This document shows, piece after piece, positions 8,217 through 17,001 of a stretch of 26,590 bases of DNA. The notes beneath the pieces were generated by a model, which ran no database searches, had not been told where the DNA came from, and saw only the letters and a list, made by a program, of their open reading frames with translations. A program made the translations under genes and the position numbers. Origin of the DNA: JBBIII01 sp037446575. Its GTDB lineage: Bacteria; Bacteroidota; Ignavibacteria; UBA10030. The stretch covers positions 1 through 26,590 of the forward strand of contig JBBIII010000030.1 of the NCBI GenBank assembly GCA_037446575.1, in the 5' to 3' direction. The stretch's first letter is position 1. Each line of letters opens with the position of its first letter.

Positions 8217-8755
8217 AATTGCTCCTAAAAATTTATCTTTTGACAATAAACTTTCTTCAGGTTATTAAGTAACTTTTATTTTTTAATATTACAGAATACA
8301 AGTATCACATATAGAGGTTCAGGGAAGCGAAGTTTTTTATTATGATCTCATTAACTAATGAGCGCAGTGATTTAATCTTCGTAGAAATGATAACCAAACA
8401 GCTTTAGATTTATTAATTGCAATAACTTCTAATTAATAACTTGAATATCTTTGTGAAAAACTTTTAAGAAATACTCTGCTAATACAAATTGCTTATCAAT
8501 GTAAATTTTACTTCAACTTCAATGAACGATGAAAAATCTCTACTATAATATATAGAAGAAATACTAAAACAGAAAATTATTTTTAAGGCAAGAAGTTTTT
8601 ATTGAATAAATATTACTGATAATTTTATTTATGCGTTTTTTTGATAGACAATCGATATAATAGATATTTCTTTGGAAATTGCATTATTTTACGTTATATC
8701 GCTTCCTTTTACAGCTGATTTATACTTACATTAAATATAAATTTTTCGATGTTGA
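8217..8755. other. Intergenic region between divergent hydC and TonB receptor genes, first part
   Basis: This is very AT-rich, non-coding sequence. It should hold the hydCBA promoter and possibly that of the plus-strand receptor, but I cannot single out convincing boxes. A 21-codon plus-strand ORF from 8342 has no support. No tRNA, repeat array or transposon was seen. Confidence 0.5.
8222..8226 (-). promoter_or_regulatory. Shine-Dalgarno that fixes the hydC start
   Basis: AGGAG lies 5 nt upstream of the ATG at 8216. The alternative TTG at 8246 has no comparable site, so the hydC start should be the internal ATG. Confidence 0.8.
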
Positions 8756-8871
8756 AACCTGAGTTAGGTTGGAAAAGAATTTTTCATCCGCCTAAAGCCG
8801 AAAGTGGCAATACTTGTCCCATGCACTCGAGGCACCTGACAATATTTGTTTTACTAAACATCAGGAGTCTT
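8756..8871 (+). promoter_or_regulatory. Candidate structured leader upstream of a TonB receptor gene
   Basis: A patch richer in G and C than its surroundings ends about 50 bp before the receptor start. It contains AACCT-gagtt-AGGTT (8756-8770) and, further on, CCTGA (8835-8839) pairing with TCAGG (8861-8865), enclosing TGTTT-tact-AAACA (8847-8860) with a 7-nt bulge; four T's follow soon after. GCCGAAAGTGGC (8798-8809) and GTCCC (8816-8820) loosely recall parts of a cobalamin riboswitch, but the conserved core is not there. I call it only a possible structured 5' leader. Confidence 0.25.
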
Positions 8872-8923
8872 TTAACAAAAAATTTTAATTCAGACGACAA
8901 CAAAAATATATTTTTTTACTGAT

Positions 8924-11224
8924 ATGAGAACTTTGTTAGTATTGAGTACAATTTTAATTATAAGAAGCCAATTATTAATTTCTCAAAATTTAAATCTTTC
9001 CGGCAAAGTAATCGACGCAACAACTAATCAGCCAATAGAAGGGGCGGTAATAAAAATTATCAACTTGGAAAAAACGAGGGTTACAAATGAAACAGGTAAT
9101 TTCACTTTCGAAAACATAACTCCAGGTGAATATTTACTTGCTGTAAGCCACTTTGTATATCTAAGCGCGGAAAGCCATATTGTAGTCGATACGGAAAATA
9201 ATGAAGCTATTCTGATATTGCTGAAACCCATACTCTTTCATTCCGATGAAGTTATTATAAAAAGCACGCGAACATTATCAACAAAAAACGAAACTGCGTA
9301 TCCGTTAGATGTAATTTTAAGCGAACGACTTGTTCAAATTCCAAAGTTTACAATATCTGATATGCTTTCTGATATTCCAGGCATAGCCATTGTGCGCGAT
9401 GGAACTTGGCAAACAACTGTTTCTATACGAGGGTTGAGCCGCTCAAATGTCATTTCATTAATTGACAATATTAGAATTGAAACAGCAAATGATATAGCCG
9501 GGGCTTTATCGTTAATTAACATAAACGACCTCGAAAGAGTTGAGAGTATCAAATCCTCCGGCTCTGTTTTATACGGAACAGGGGCGCTTGGCGGGGTTGT
9601 TCATTTTGTTACAAAGCGGCCATCGTTTAGCGAAGAGTCAAAAATAAATTCGGAATTGACTAACAGTGCTTCAAGTGTGAATGGAGAACTCTCACATCAT
9701 GCGGCTGTCGATGTATCTTCTGATAGATACACATTACGGCTGAGCGGTGGGTACAGAAATGCGGGAAACACAAAAACTCCGGCGGGAGCGCTTCCTAATT
9801 CTCAGTATCGAGACTTCAGTTTTTCCGGATCAGTTGGAATAAAAACAACCAGCGAGCAAAATATATTTCTTTCTTATCAACGCTCGCAGGCAGAAGACGT
9901 TGGAATTCCGGGCGGTTCGCCTTTTGGCACAACAGCCGTTGTGCGATACACGCTTGCGCGCCGCGAACTGTTCAGCGCTGAATACAATATTCCAAATATT
10001 TCGGAATACTTTTATCTGTTTACAGTTCGCGCATCGCATCAAAAAATTTCACGCAATGTGGAAATTATCCAAAATCCAACGCTAACGGTTACGCCTCATG
10101 CCGTTCATTCAACAATAAGCGCTCAAATAGAATCAAAACTTATTCCTATGAAAAATCATTTTCTTGTTATTGGCGCAGAAGCATGGGAACGCACTTTAGA
10201 TAGCCACAGAGAACGATATCAAAAATCACAAAACAGAATAATAGGTGAGCGTCCAATCCCTGAATCAAAATTTTTAAACATTGGAATTTACTCGCAAGAC
10301 GAGTGGAAAATTTTGCCGAATGAATTAATTCTGACAACCGGCGCGCGCTACGATTGGATAAAAGTTCAAAACGAAAAAACTTATAATCCTGAATACATAA
10401 TCACATCGGGCGAAAAAATAATTAATACTGCCGATTCGACAATTCTGTGGAAACGCGGCTCAGCGCATGATGAATCTTGGAGCGCTAATGTTGGGTTGAA
10501 TTATTTTCTTAATTCGCAAACAGGACTCACATTGCTGGTTGCAACGGCTTTTCGCTCACCATCGCTCGAAGAACGTTATCAGTATCTTGACTTAGGAAAA
10601 GGATACGTAATAGTTGGCAATCCAAATCTTCAGCCTGAAAGAAGTTACTGTGTGAACGTCGGATTAAGAGCCGCTTCTGACTTTCTAAAAATACGAGCAG
10701 ATCTTTTTTTGAATAGACTGACAAATCTAATTTCGGAAGAGGCAGGATTATTTGAAGGTCGGCAAGCTTTAGTTAAAAAAAATATTGGGAAAGCTCAATT
10801 GTATGGCTATGAAATATTATGTGAAAATTCTTTAACAAATTGGTCTGCATTGAAAGTATCGGTATCGTATGTGCGCGGAGAGGACTTACGCAATAATACA
10901 AATCTTGCTCAGCTAAATCCGTTAAATGGCGAAATCGCCTTAAGCATATTTCTAAAAAATATTGGGTCTGTGAATACTTCTTGTTTAATTTTTGACAAGC
11001 AAAGGAATCCCGCAGTTGGCGAAACCCCAACGGCAGGTTATGGAACAGCAAATATTAATTTTGTAAGTAATCCTTTCGAAATATGGCAATTTAGCGTAAC
11101 AGCAAGGATGGGCATACAAAATATTTTTGATAAGGCGTACCGGAATTATCTTGCAACTTTGCGTGGAGTAATAAAAGAAGAGCCGGGCAGAAATATTTTT
11201 CTTTCCGTTACAGTGAAGATGTAA
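8924..11224 (+). CDS. TonB-dependent outer membrane receptor with carboxypeptidase-regulatory-like N-terminus
   Basis: A 766-aa ligand-gated outer membrane transporter. It has a signal peptide at about residues 1-20 and a carboxypeptidase-regulatory-like domain at about 24-102 (LSGKVIDATTNQPIEGA). A possible TonB box lies around DEVIIKSTR (108-116), followed by the plug at about 118-232 (DMLSDIPGI, VSIRGLSRSNV, LYGTGALGGVVHF). A long beta-barrel with the usual TAFRSPSLEERYQY and NPNLQPERSY stretches follows, ending in the aromatic/hydrophobic strand FLSVTVKM. The start is ATG with an AT-rich upstream and no SD. Barrel details recall siderophore, heme or vitamin receptors, but the substrate cannot be decided. 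The gene follows a long, possibly structured leader, which would fit metabolite- or metal-dependent control. The DMT transporter starts 55 bp downstream and may be co-transcribed. Confidence 0.88.
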   Translation: MRTLLVLSTILIIRSQLLISQNLNLSGKVIDATTNQPIEGAVIKIINLEKTRVTNETGNFTFENITPGEYLLAVSHFVYLSAESHIVVDTENNEAILILLKPILFHSDEVIIKSTRTLSTKNETAYPLDVILSERLVQIPKFTISDMLSDIPGIAIVRDGTWQTTVSIRGLSRSNVISLIDNIRIETANDIAGALSLININDLERVESIKSSGSVLYGTGALGGVVHFVTKRPSFSEESKINSELTNSASSVNGELSHHAAVDVSSDRYTLRLSGGYRNAGNTKTPAGALPNSQYRDFSFSGSVGIKTTSEQNIFLSYQRSQAEDVGIPGGSPFGTTAVVRYTLARRELFSAEYNIPNISEYFYLFTVRASHQKISRNVEIIQNPTLTVTPHAVHSTISAQIESKLIPMKNHFLVIGAEAWERTLDSHRERYQKSQNRIIGERPIPESKFLNIGIYSQDEWKILPNELILTTGARYDWIKVQNEKTYNPEYIITSGEKIINTADSTILWKRGSAHDESWSANVGLNYFLNSQTGLTLLVATAFRSPSLEERYQYLDLGKGYVIVGNPNLQPERSYCVNVGLRAASDFLKIRADLFLNRLTNLISEEAGLFEGRQALVKKNIGKAQLYGYEILCENSLTNWSALKVSVSYVRGEDLRNNTNLAQLNPLNGEIALSIFLKNIGSVNTSCLIFDKQRNPAVGETPTAGYGTANINFVSNPFEIWQFSVTARMGIQNIFDKAYRNYLATLRGVIKEEPGRNIFLSVTVKM

Positions 11225-11279
11225 ATTCGACTTATATATTTTCTGAAATTATTTATGAATTAATTATTGCAACTAAATT

Positions 11280-12161
11280 ATGTATTGGTTTATAATAGCG
11301 ACAATTTCGGCTGTCCTTTCGGCAGCGGCGGCAATTTTACAAAAGAAGGTTTTATTTAAAATAACTGCTCTCGAATTTTCTTTTCTTGTTTCAGTCATAA
11401 TTCTAATCTTTTCGTTATTCATACCATTCTCCACAAATATAATGTCTATTCCAACATCAACATTAATTATCATATTATTTAAGAGTCTACTTGGAGGGAT
11501 GGCGTTTCTGCTCGTAATGATGTCACTAGAGCATAATCAGATAAGCGTTGCTCTTCCTATTCTTGGATTAACTCCTGCTGTTACAGCTATAGCCGCTTTA
11601 ATTATGATAGGCGAAACATTAACAGGTATCGAGTGGATTGGAATTATAATGATGATAGCCGGAACTTACACTCTTGAATCGAAACCGCACCAGAATATTT
11701 TTCAACCATTCAAAGATATTATGGCGACTAAAAATCATTACTATATGTATGGCGCGCTTGCATTATTTGCTATATCGTCCGTATTCGATAAAATTCTAAT
11801 GAGCGGTTATAAGACAGAACCTCTTGTAGTTTTGTTTTATCAACATATTATTTATTGCTCAATGTTTGTGGTTTTCTTGCTTTTGCGCAGACAATCTATT
11901 CAACTCGTTGTAAGAAAGGGAATTACACTAATGCCAATTATTATCATAATAGCATTGCTTACAGTTGCATATCGCTTTACACAGTTAGAAGCCACAAAAT
12001 TAGCCCCAATTGCTCTTGTTTTAGCAGTAAAGCGCACTTCTATTTTGTACGCTTCCTTTTTTGGCGGCAAATTATTTGCAGATGAGCGATTATCGAGGAA
12101 ACTAATTGGCAGCGCTTTGATTGTAGGCGCGGGTTTCTTAATACTAAGAAACGTAGGGTAA
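11280..12161 (+). CDS. DMT superfamily (EamA) transporter
   Basis: A 293-aa inner membrane protein with about ten hydrophobic helices in two EamA halves (about residues 3-135 and 151-290), the usual drug/metabolite transporter architecture and length. The ends of the halves show the typical pattern: ALPILGLTPAVTAIAALIMIGETLTGIEW in the first half, and LAPIALVLAVKRTSILYASF followed by KLFADERLSRK in the second (each listed stretch contains the family's acidic GE/DE turn). EamA proteins move amino acids, nucleotides or other small metabolites; the substrate is not readable. It starts 55 bp after the TonB receptor on the same strand, so uptake across both membranes is a possible link, but this is only inference. 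No SD is evident. Confidence 0.85.
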   Translation: MYWFIIATISAVLSAAAAILQKKVLFKITALEFSFLVSVIILIFSLFIPFSTNIMSIPTSTLIIILFKSLLGGMAFLLVMMSLEHNQISVALPILGLTPAVTAIAALIMIGETLTGIEWIGIIMMIAGTYTLESKPHQNIFQPFKDIMATKNHYYMYGALALFAISSVFDKILMSGYKTEPLVVLFYQHIIYCSMFVVFLLLRRQSIQLVVRKGITLMPIIIIIALLTVAYRFTQLEATKLAPIALVLAVKRTSILYASFFGGKLFADERLSRKLIGSALIVGAGFLILRNVG

Positions 12162-12397
12162 CTATTTTCGAGTATTCGTTTGCTGAAAAACTTTGGGGCT
12201 ATATAAACCGTATTGATATTTTATGTTCGAGTCTATTTCCAAATAAAAAATGCAAAGAACTAGAAACATTTATTGTGAACACATCAATAAAATATATGAA
12301 TTAAAAAAAACATTGTGTTTTCTGATAAATATTTTTACTTTTAGCGCATATTAATTTCTAAAACAATGCTGTATTAACTAAACTACAAATAATTAAC

Positions 12398-12403
12398 AGG
12401 AGG
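12398..12403 (+). promoter_or_regulatory. Strong Shine-Dalgarno of the outer membrane protein gene
   Basis: A perfect AGGAGG sits 5 nt before the ATG at 12409. It stands out here because neighbouring plus-strand genes have no such site, which suggests high translation of this barrel protein. The 230 bp upstream are AT-rich with no further feature that I can support. Confidence 0.85.
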
Positions 12404-12408
12404 TCTGT

Positions 12409-13839
12409 ATGAAAAAGTTTTTATTTTTATTGATTACAGTTTTAGTGGTTTGCAATATTTTACAAGCCGCAGATGATGTAAAGTACGTAGCAGGTGGAGC
12501 AGGGCGAGTGTTAGCTTTAGGAGGTAGCCCTACAAATTCTTCAATCTTGGATTATACTGATATCTATATGAATCCAGCATATGCTTTGATGTACAGCGAT
12601 TTTATTTATACGGAACTTGGTTATAATTTCTTTGGATACAGCGCAAATCAGCAAGTTGCCGGATTTACATATTCAATTTGGAAAGGATTATCAGTCGGTA
12701 TCTCAATTGGCAAACAAGAAGGTCCTGCGTTTTCATCAAACTCTTATGGTACTCAGTTTGGTATTTCTCGCGCTGATGATTTTGTTGCAGGCATGAATAA
12801 TCTAGCAAGTTGGGCAGGCGAAAGCCCCGGCTTATTTAATCCAAATGTAATGCCACGTCCGTTGCAAATTTATGGAGCGATGAGTCTTGGCGGATTGAAA
12901 GTTGGCGCCGCAATTTATCGTGTCGGTTGGTCCTCAAGCGATGATTACACTGCTAATCCAAGTCACACAAAAAATACTATAGATGAGGTTTCTGTTGGTC
13001 AGACTGGTTTAAAAGCTGGTGTTATAATGGACTTTGATTTATTAGTTCTCGATGCTTCAGCGCTTTTACGTATAAATAGCGCAACTGCAAAACATACAGC
13101 GCCGCCTCCACCACCTGGCTCTTTATCTAGTGACGGGGAATTAAGCGCTAATGGAACTGAACTATCTATCAATGGACGCTTATTCATGAAGTTCAGCGAC
13201 AAACTTACATTGATACCTATGATTCGGTTCTATACATTTGGCTACGATCCGGAAATAAAGTACGCAATTTTACCAACTCGGAAACTTAATGCAACACCCG
13301 ATAAGTATAGTCGAAATGAAATTGAACTTGGCGTTGGCGCAAATATTACCGTTCCGGGAGGAAAAGTTTTTGCAAATATAAGTTTTGAATCTATGTCTCT
13401 TAAGACTGAGTCAGCAAGATTTAGAAATGCTACTATGTGGCTTGACGCTCCGAAAGATTCTGTTTTACAAACCACAAAGTATTCAAATAGCATATCTACA
13501 CTTCCAAAAGTAAGTCTTGGCGCTGAATTTGAAATCACAAGTTGGTTAACAGGCCGATTAGGTTATTTCAAAGCTTTCTCGACCTATACAAGCACAACCG
13601 AAGCTCCATCGCCTGCCAGGAAACAGGAATATAAACAAAGTCTCGATTATCAATTTTTCCCATCGTATGGAATGTTCGCTTCAGATCAGCTTCTTTCAGT
13701 TGGACTTGGAATCCATTTCGATAGATTCGCATTCGACGGTTATCTTTGTGAGCAATGGCTTGCAAATGGTCCCTACATAATTAGTGGACAAGGAACAGCA
13801 ATGTTTGGTGTTCTATCTATGAGTTATAGTTTTAACTAA
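12409..13839 (+). CDS. Outer membrane beta-barrel protein, FadL/PorV-like
   Basis: A 476-aa exported protein. The signal peptide MKKFLFLLITVLVVCNILQA is followed by KYVAGGAGRVLALGGS and DYTDIYMNPA, the glycine-rich opening and 'NPA' hatch-like motif of FadL/PorV-type barrels. The rest alternates amphipathic strands and ends in LSMSYSFN with a C-terminal aromatic strand. A proline-rich loop (HTAPPPPPGSL, about residues 227-237) interrupts one strand pair. The best SD of the region and a strong terminator mark it as a separate, probably well-expressed unit. I do not recognise a specific function; lipid or small hydrophobic uptake and type IX secretion shuttling are what related families do. Confidence 0.75.
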   Translation: MKKFLFLLITVLVVCNILQAADDVKYVAGGAGRVLALGGSPTNSSILDYTDIYMNPAYALMYSDFIYTELGYNFFGYSANQQVAGFTYSIWKGLSVGISIGKQEGPAFSSNSYGTQFGISRADDFVAGMNNLASWAGESPGLFNPNVMPRPLQIYGAMSLGGLKVGAAIYRVGWSSSDDYTANPSHTKNTIDEVSVGQTGLKAGVIMDFDLLVLDASALLRINSATAKHTAPPPPPGSLSSDGELSANGTELSINGRLFMKFSDKLTLIPMIRFYTFGYDPEIKYAILPTRKLNATPDKYSRNEIELGVGANITVPGGKVFANISFESMSLKTESARFRNATMWLDAPKDSVLQTTKYSNSISTLPKVSLGAEFEITSWLTGRLGYFKAFSTYTSTTEAPSPARKQEYKQSLDYQFFPSYGMFASDQLLSVGLGIHFDRFAFDGYLCEQWLANGPYIISGQGTAMFGVLSMSYSFN

Positions 13840-13860
13840 CTTTTGCTTTTTCATTTTTCT

Positions 13861-13892
13861 AAGGCGGTTCATATTATTGAATCGCCTTTTTT
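13861..13892 (+). terminator. Rho-independent terminator after the outer membrane protein gene
   Basis: AAGGCGGTTCA (13861-13871) pairs with TGAATCGCCTT (13878-13888) with a single G-T pair around a 6-nt loop, followed by a T run. It lies 21 bp past the stop codon. Confidence 0.9.
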
Positions 13893-13979
13893 ATTTCCTC
13901 TAAATTACAGTATCATTATATTATAGCAAGATAAAACAAAGATATTGACATTAATTGTTTTGCTGAGGAATACTAATAG

Positions 13980-15275
13980 ATGACTATATTTAGAGTTAAA
14001 AGATTTGGAATATATTTCTGGTTTATTTTATTTCTTATCGTGCACCAACCATTGCTCACCGGGCAGACGAAATTACTCATTCCCATGGATTTAAAACAAA
14101 CAAATCATTTAAAATCTTATGGTATAGCATTCTGGGTTTTGGATAAAAACGGAGAGGTAGATTGGCTGTTGAATTACAGAGGCGGCTCTTTTATGATGGA
14201 CTACAGCAGTGTGCTTGCTCGAGAATGCCGAATTCGAGGCGTACATTTTGAACCGCTAACATCTGGCGAAGCTTCTATAATTTATGCTGAGATTCAACAG
14301 GAAGATAATAATCAGGATGTAGTACGGCTTGAAAAAGCGCCAAAAGTAGCCGTATACGCGCCGCCCGGTTTCAAACCCTGGGATGATGCAGTAACATTGG
14401 CTCTTGAATATGCCGAGATAAAATATACAAAAGTGTGGGACGAAGAAGTTCTATCCGGTAAACTTGCTGAGTATGACTGGCTCCATCTTCACCACGAAGA
14501 TTTTACTGGCCAATATGGCAAGTTCTTTGCAAATTTTAGAAATGCGCCTTGGTATATAGAACAACAAATGTTGTATGAAAAAGAAGCGAAACGACTTGGT
14601 TATAAAAAAGTATCTGAAGCAAAAAAAGCAGTCGCACGTTCTATCAAAGAATATATTGGCAATGGCGGATTTATGTTTGCTATGTGTTCCGCTACTGATA
14701 GCTACGACATTGCACTTGCGGGAGAAAATGTTGATATCTGCGATGTAATGTTCGATGGCGACCCCGCCGACCGTAATGCTCAGGCAAAACTTGATTTCAG
14801 CAAAACATTAGCTTTTGAGAATTTCAAACTTGATATGAATCCACTTAGATATGAATACTCCGATATTGATATTCCAACAAGCGATCCGCCTCCTATACGC
14901 GACCCCAATACCGATTATTTTACGCTATTTGAATTTTCGGCGAAATATGACCCAGTCCCAACAATGCTTACTCAAAATCATGTAAATATCATTAAAGGAT
15001 TTATGGGGCAGACAACTGCATTTAAAAAGAGCTTAATTAAAAGAACTGTTACAATTCTTGCAGAGCGAGAAAATACAGAAGAGGCGCGGTATATTCACAG
15101 CAATTTTGGCAGAGGCACATATACATGGTATTCTGGGCATGACCCGGAAGATTATCAACATGCTGTTGGCGACCCGCCAACAGATTTGAATCTACACAAA
15201 AACTCGCCAGGCTACCGTTTAATTTTAAACAATGTGTTGTTTCCCGCCGCCAAGAAAAAACAACAGAAAACATGA
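13980..15275 (+). CDS. Secreted/periplasmic protein of the family labelled 'asparagine synthetase B' (label doubtful)
   Basis: A 431-aa protein with a hydrophobic N-terminal signal (about residues 10-30, ending LLTGQ). The mature part begins with KLLIPMDLKQTNHLKSYGIAFW, which I recall from proteins carried in databases as asparagine synthetase B in this bacterial group. Nothing of that enzyme is visible: there is no N-terminal nucleophile Cys2, no glutaminase domain and no ATP-pyrophosphatase SGGxDS loop. The pattern VAVYAPPGFKPWDDAVTLALEYAEI, then DWLHLHHEDFTGQ and FMFAMCSATDSYDIAL, looks more like a class I amidotransferase/ThuA-type Rossmann fold, with Cys in the 'AMCSA' elbow. HSNFGRGTYTWYSGHDPEDY near the end is a conserved-looking His/Asp-rich block. 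GAGGA precedes the ATG by 10 nt. Function is unknown; the exported location is supported by the signal. Confidence 0.7.
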   Translation: MTIFRVKRFGIYFWFILFLIVHQPLLTGQTKLLIPMDLKQTNHLKSYGIAFWVLDKNGEVDWLLNYRGGSFMMDYSSVLARECRIRGVHFEPLTSGEASIIYAEIQQEDNNQDVVRLEKAPKVAVYAPPGFKPWDDAVTLALEYAEIKYTKVWDEEVLSGKLAEYDWLHLHHEDFTGQYGKFFANFRNAPWYIEQQMLYEKEAKRLGYKKVSEAKKAVARSIKEYIGNGGFMFAMCSATDSYDIALAGENVDICDVMFDGDPADRNAQAKLDFSKTLAFENFKLDMNPLRYEYSDIDIPTSDPPPIRDPNTDYFTLFEFSAKYDPVPTMLTQNHVNIIKGFMGQTTAFKKSLIKRTVTILAERENTEEARYIHSNFGRGTYTWYSGHDPEDYQHAVGDPPTDLNLHKNSPGYRLILNNVLFPAAKKKQQKT

Positions 15276-15303
15276 TGGAGATTTTAAAAAGTGGAAATGT
15301 AAG

Positions 15304-15336
15304 ATTATGAGAATGTTAATCTCAATTTCTCATAAT
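15304..15336. terminator. Stem-loop between convergent genes
   Basis: ATTATGAGAA (15304-15313) and TTCTCATAAT (15327-15336) are a perfect inverted repeat around a 13-nt loop, between the plus-strand gene ending at 15275 and the minus-strand gene ending at 15355. T tails are weak, so it may be a bidirectional terminator or just a transcript-end hairpin. Confidence 0.5.
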
Positions 15337-15354
15337 TTAAATATCTCACAATCT

Positions 15355-16734
15355 CTATTTCGGTTCCGCATGGATTGTGATTCTTCTTAATTGCTTAAAA
15401 TATTGAAAAAGATCGGCTTCAACTTCGGAAATAATTTGATGAACTTCATCAAGCGTCTTTGTTTTATCAATTTGACAAGTAAGAGTTGCATTATAGTGGC
15501 GTCCTTCGCGTAGCAAAGTCAATTCTTTGCAAGCAAAAACGTCTTTGTGTTTTTCAACAACATTATTTATTTCTTTAGATAATTTCAGTTCCACGTCTGT
15601 AACGTTGCTAAGTATTCGCTCAGACGGCTGATATTCTTCCATGTGAATTGTAACCTTGCCAACCGCCGGTAATTCTTTTAGTATCTGTTCTTCAATTTCT
15701 GAGGAAATTTTGTGCGCATCCGCAAAACTTTTTCCAGCCGCGTATTCGATATCGAAATCAATAAAATATTTACCATCTGTTATATGCGCTTCAATATTAT
15801 GAGGCGCGCGAAGCCCTTTCTCCATTACTATCATTCTAATTTTATCAATTAATGATTCATCCTTAGCTTCAAACGGCTCTGCATGAACTACAATATCTGC
15901 GTTCGGCTGAATAGTTTTTACAGATCGTTCAACAATATCCATAATTTGATGCGCCTTATTAAAAGGAATTGTACGGCGAATCGCCACCGTTGTATCCACA
16001 AAATAATGCGCTCCGGAAAGACGAACGCGAAGCCTGCGAAGTTCTTCTACGCCTTCTACCGATATAATGACTTTTTCAATTTCTGCCGTAATATTGCGCG
16101 GAGCTCTATCCATCAAAGCATCAATTGTGCGCCTACCCAAACGATAGCTTACAAATAAAACTAAAAATGCAACAACGATTGCCGCAATTGAATCGAAGAT
16201 CGGATATCCAATATACACAAAAAACAAACCCAAGATTACAGTTAGCGACGACCATACGTCGCTCGAAAAGTGGAGGGCATCCGCTTCTAACGCCTGGCTA
16301 TTATATTTCTTCGCAACCCGATATAACGCACGAGACCTGCTGATATCGATTATTATTGCAATGCCCATTACAGCAAACCCCCACACGCTTGCTTCAACAT
16401 GATGGGTATGTGATTTAAGACGGTCAACTGCTTCCCAAATTATCCCTGCACAGGTAATTACCAATAACAAAGTTACTATAAAAGCGGATATGTTTTCCAT
16501 CTTACCATGCCCGTACTGATGATCTCTATCAGCCGGCTTATCGGCAAAAGATACGGCAAAAAGCGTCATAATTGCCGCAAACATATCAAAACCCGAATGC
16601 ACAGCTTCTGATAAAATTCCAAGACTATTTGTCCATAAGCCAACAGAAAGTTTTAATCCTGCTAAAAACAAAGCGGCAATTACCGAAGTAAACGCGATAT
16701 ATTTCTTTTCGTTTTTCAAATTAGTAATCAACAA
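15355..16734 (-). CDS. Cation diffusion facilitator with three tandem cytoplasmic dimerisation domains
   Basis: A 459-aa metal/proton antiporter of the CDF family, which exports Zn2+, Fe2+, Mn2+ or similar ions. The transmembrane part (about residues 10-200, six helices) carries H46-x3-D50 (HSGFD) and H155-x3-D159 (HFSSD), the two halves of the transport site, plus the D71-H72..H76 loop (RDHQYGHG). Ordinary family members are about 300 residues with one C-terminal ferredoxin-like domain. This one has three in a row, about 208-288, 294-367 and 383-458, each with a helix, strands and an ending resembling I(V/T)IHxE (IVVHAEPFE, VTIHMEEYQ, ITIHAEPK). No in-frame ATG exists near the N-terminus; TTG at 16734 (or the adjacent one at 16731) is the likely start because TAA lies three codons upstream. 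The metal cannot be assigned, though HxxxD in both helices fits Zn/Cd-type or mixed-metal members. Confidence 0.88.
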   Translation of the reverse strand: MLITNLKNEKKYIAFTSVIAALFLAGLKLSVGLWTNSLGILSEAVHSGFDMFAAIMTLFAVSFADKPADRDHQYGHGKMENISAFIVTLLLVITCAGIIWEAVDRLKSHTHHVEASVWGFAVMGIAIIIDISRSRALYRVAKKYNSQALEADALHFSSDVWSSLTVILGLFFVYIGYPIFDSIAAIVVAFLVLFVSYRLGRRTIDALMDRAPRNITAEIEKVIISVEGVEELRRLRVRLSGAHYFVDTTVAIRRTIPFNKAHQIMDIVERSVKTIQPNADIVVHAEPFEAKDESLIDKIRMIVMEKGLRAPHNIEAHITDGKYFIDFDIEYAAGKSFADAHKISSEIEEQILKELPAVGKVTIHMEEYQPSERILSNVTDVELKLSKEINNVVEKHKDVFACKELTLLREGRHYNATLTCQIDKTKTLDEVHQIISEVEADLFQYFKQLRRITIHAEPK

Positions 16735-17001
16735 TTCCCATTAATTTAACCTTGCCAATATACATAGCGATTAAAAGGAAGGCAATTAATTATTAAAATT
16801 TTGTAGCCCTTCATTCAAATATTATCGTAATTACTTAGTGTGATTGTAATAAGAAATAGCATAGAACACTTACGTTGAGATGCCTTCGGTAAGATTACAC
16901 AGATAACCACTTCATAAGAGAATTGCTGAGTAAATACTATTAAACATTGCATAGCGAAAGGAGTTTAACTATATTTTCACATTAAAATTTTTATAACATT
17001 A

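Noticed and set aside
8342..8407. 21-codon ORF in the hydC/receptor spacer as a leader peptide
   Set aside because: It has no convincing SD or regulatory residue run, and it is too far from either gene.
8803..8820. A sigma-54 promoter (TGGCAATACTTGTC)
   Set aside because: The spacing between the GG and the second dinucleotide is short of the required distance, and the second element reads GT rather than GC.
8756..8871. A cobalamin, TPP or SAM riboswitch upstream of the TonB receptor
   Set aside because: Only loose letter matches (GTCCC, AACCTGA, TCAGGA). The conserved cores (for example GCAACTGT of cobalamin or CTGAGA of TPP) are missing, so only an unnamed structured leader is proposed.
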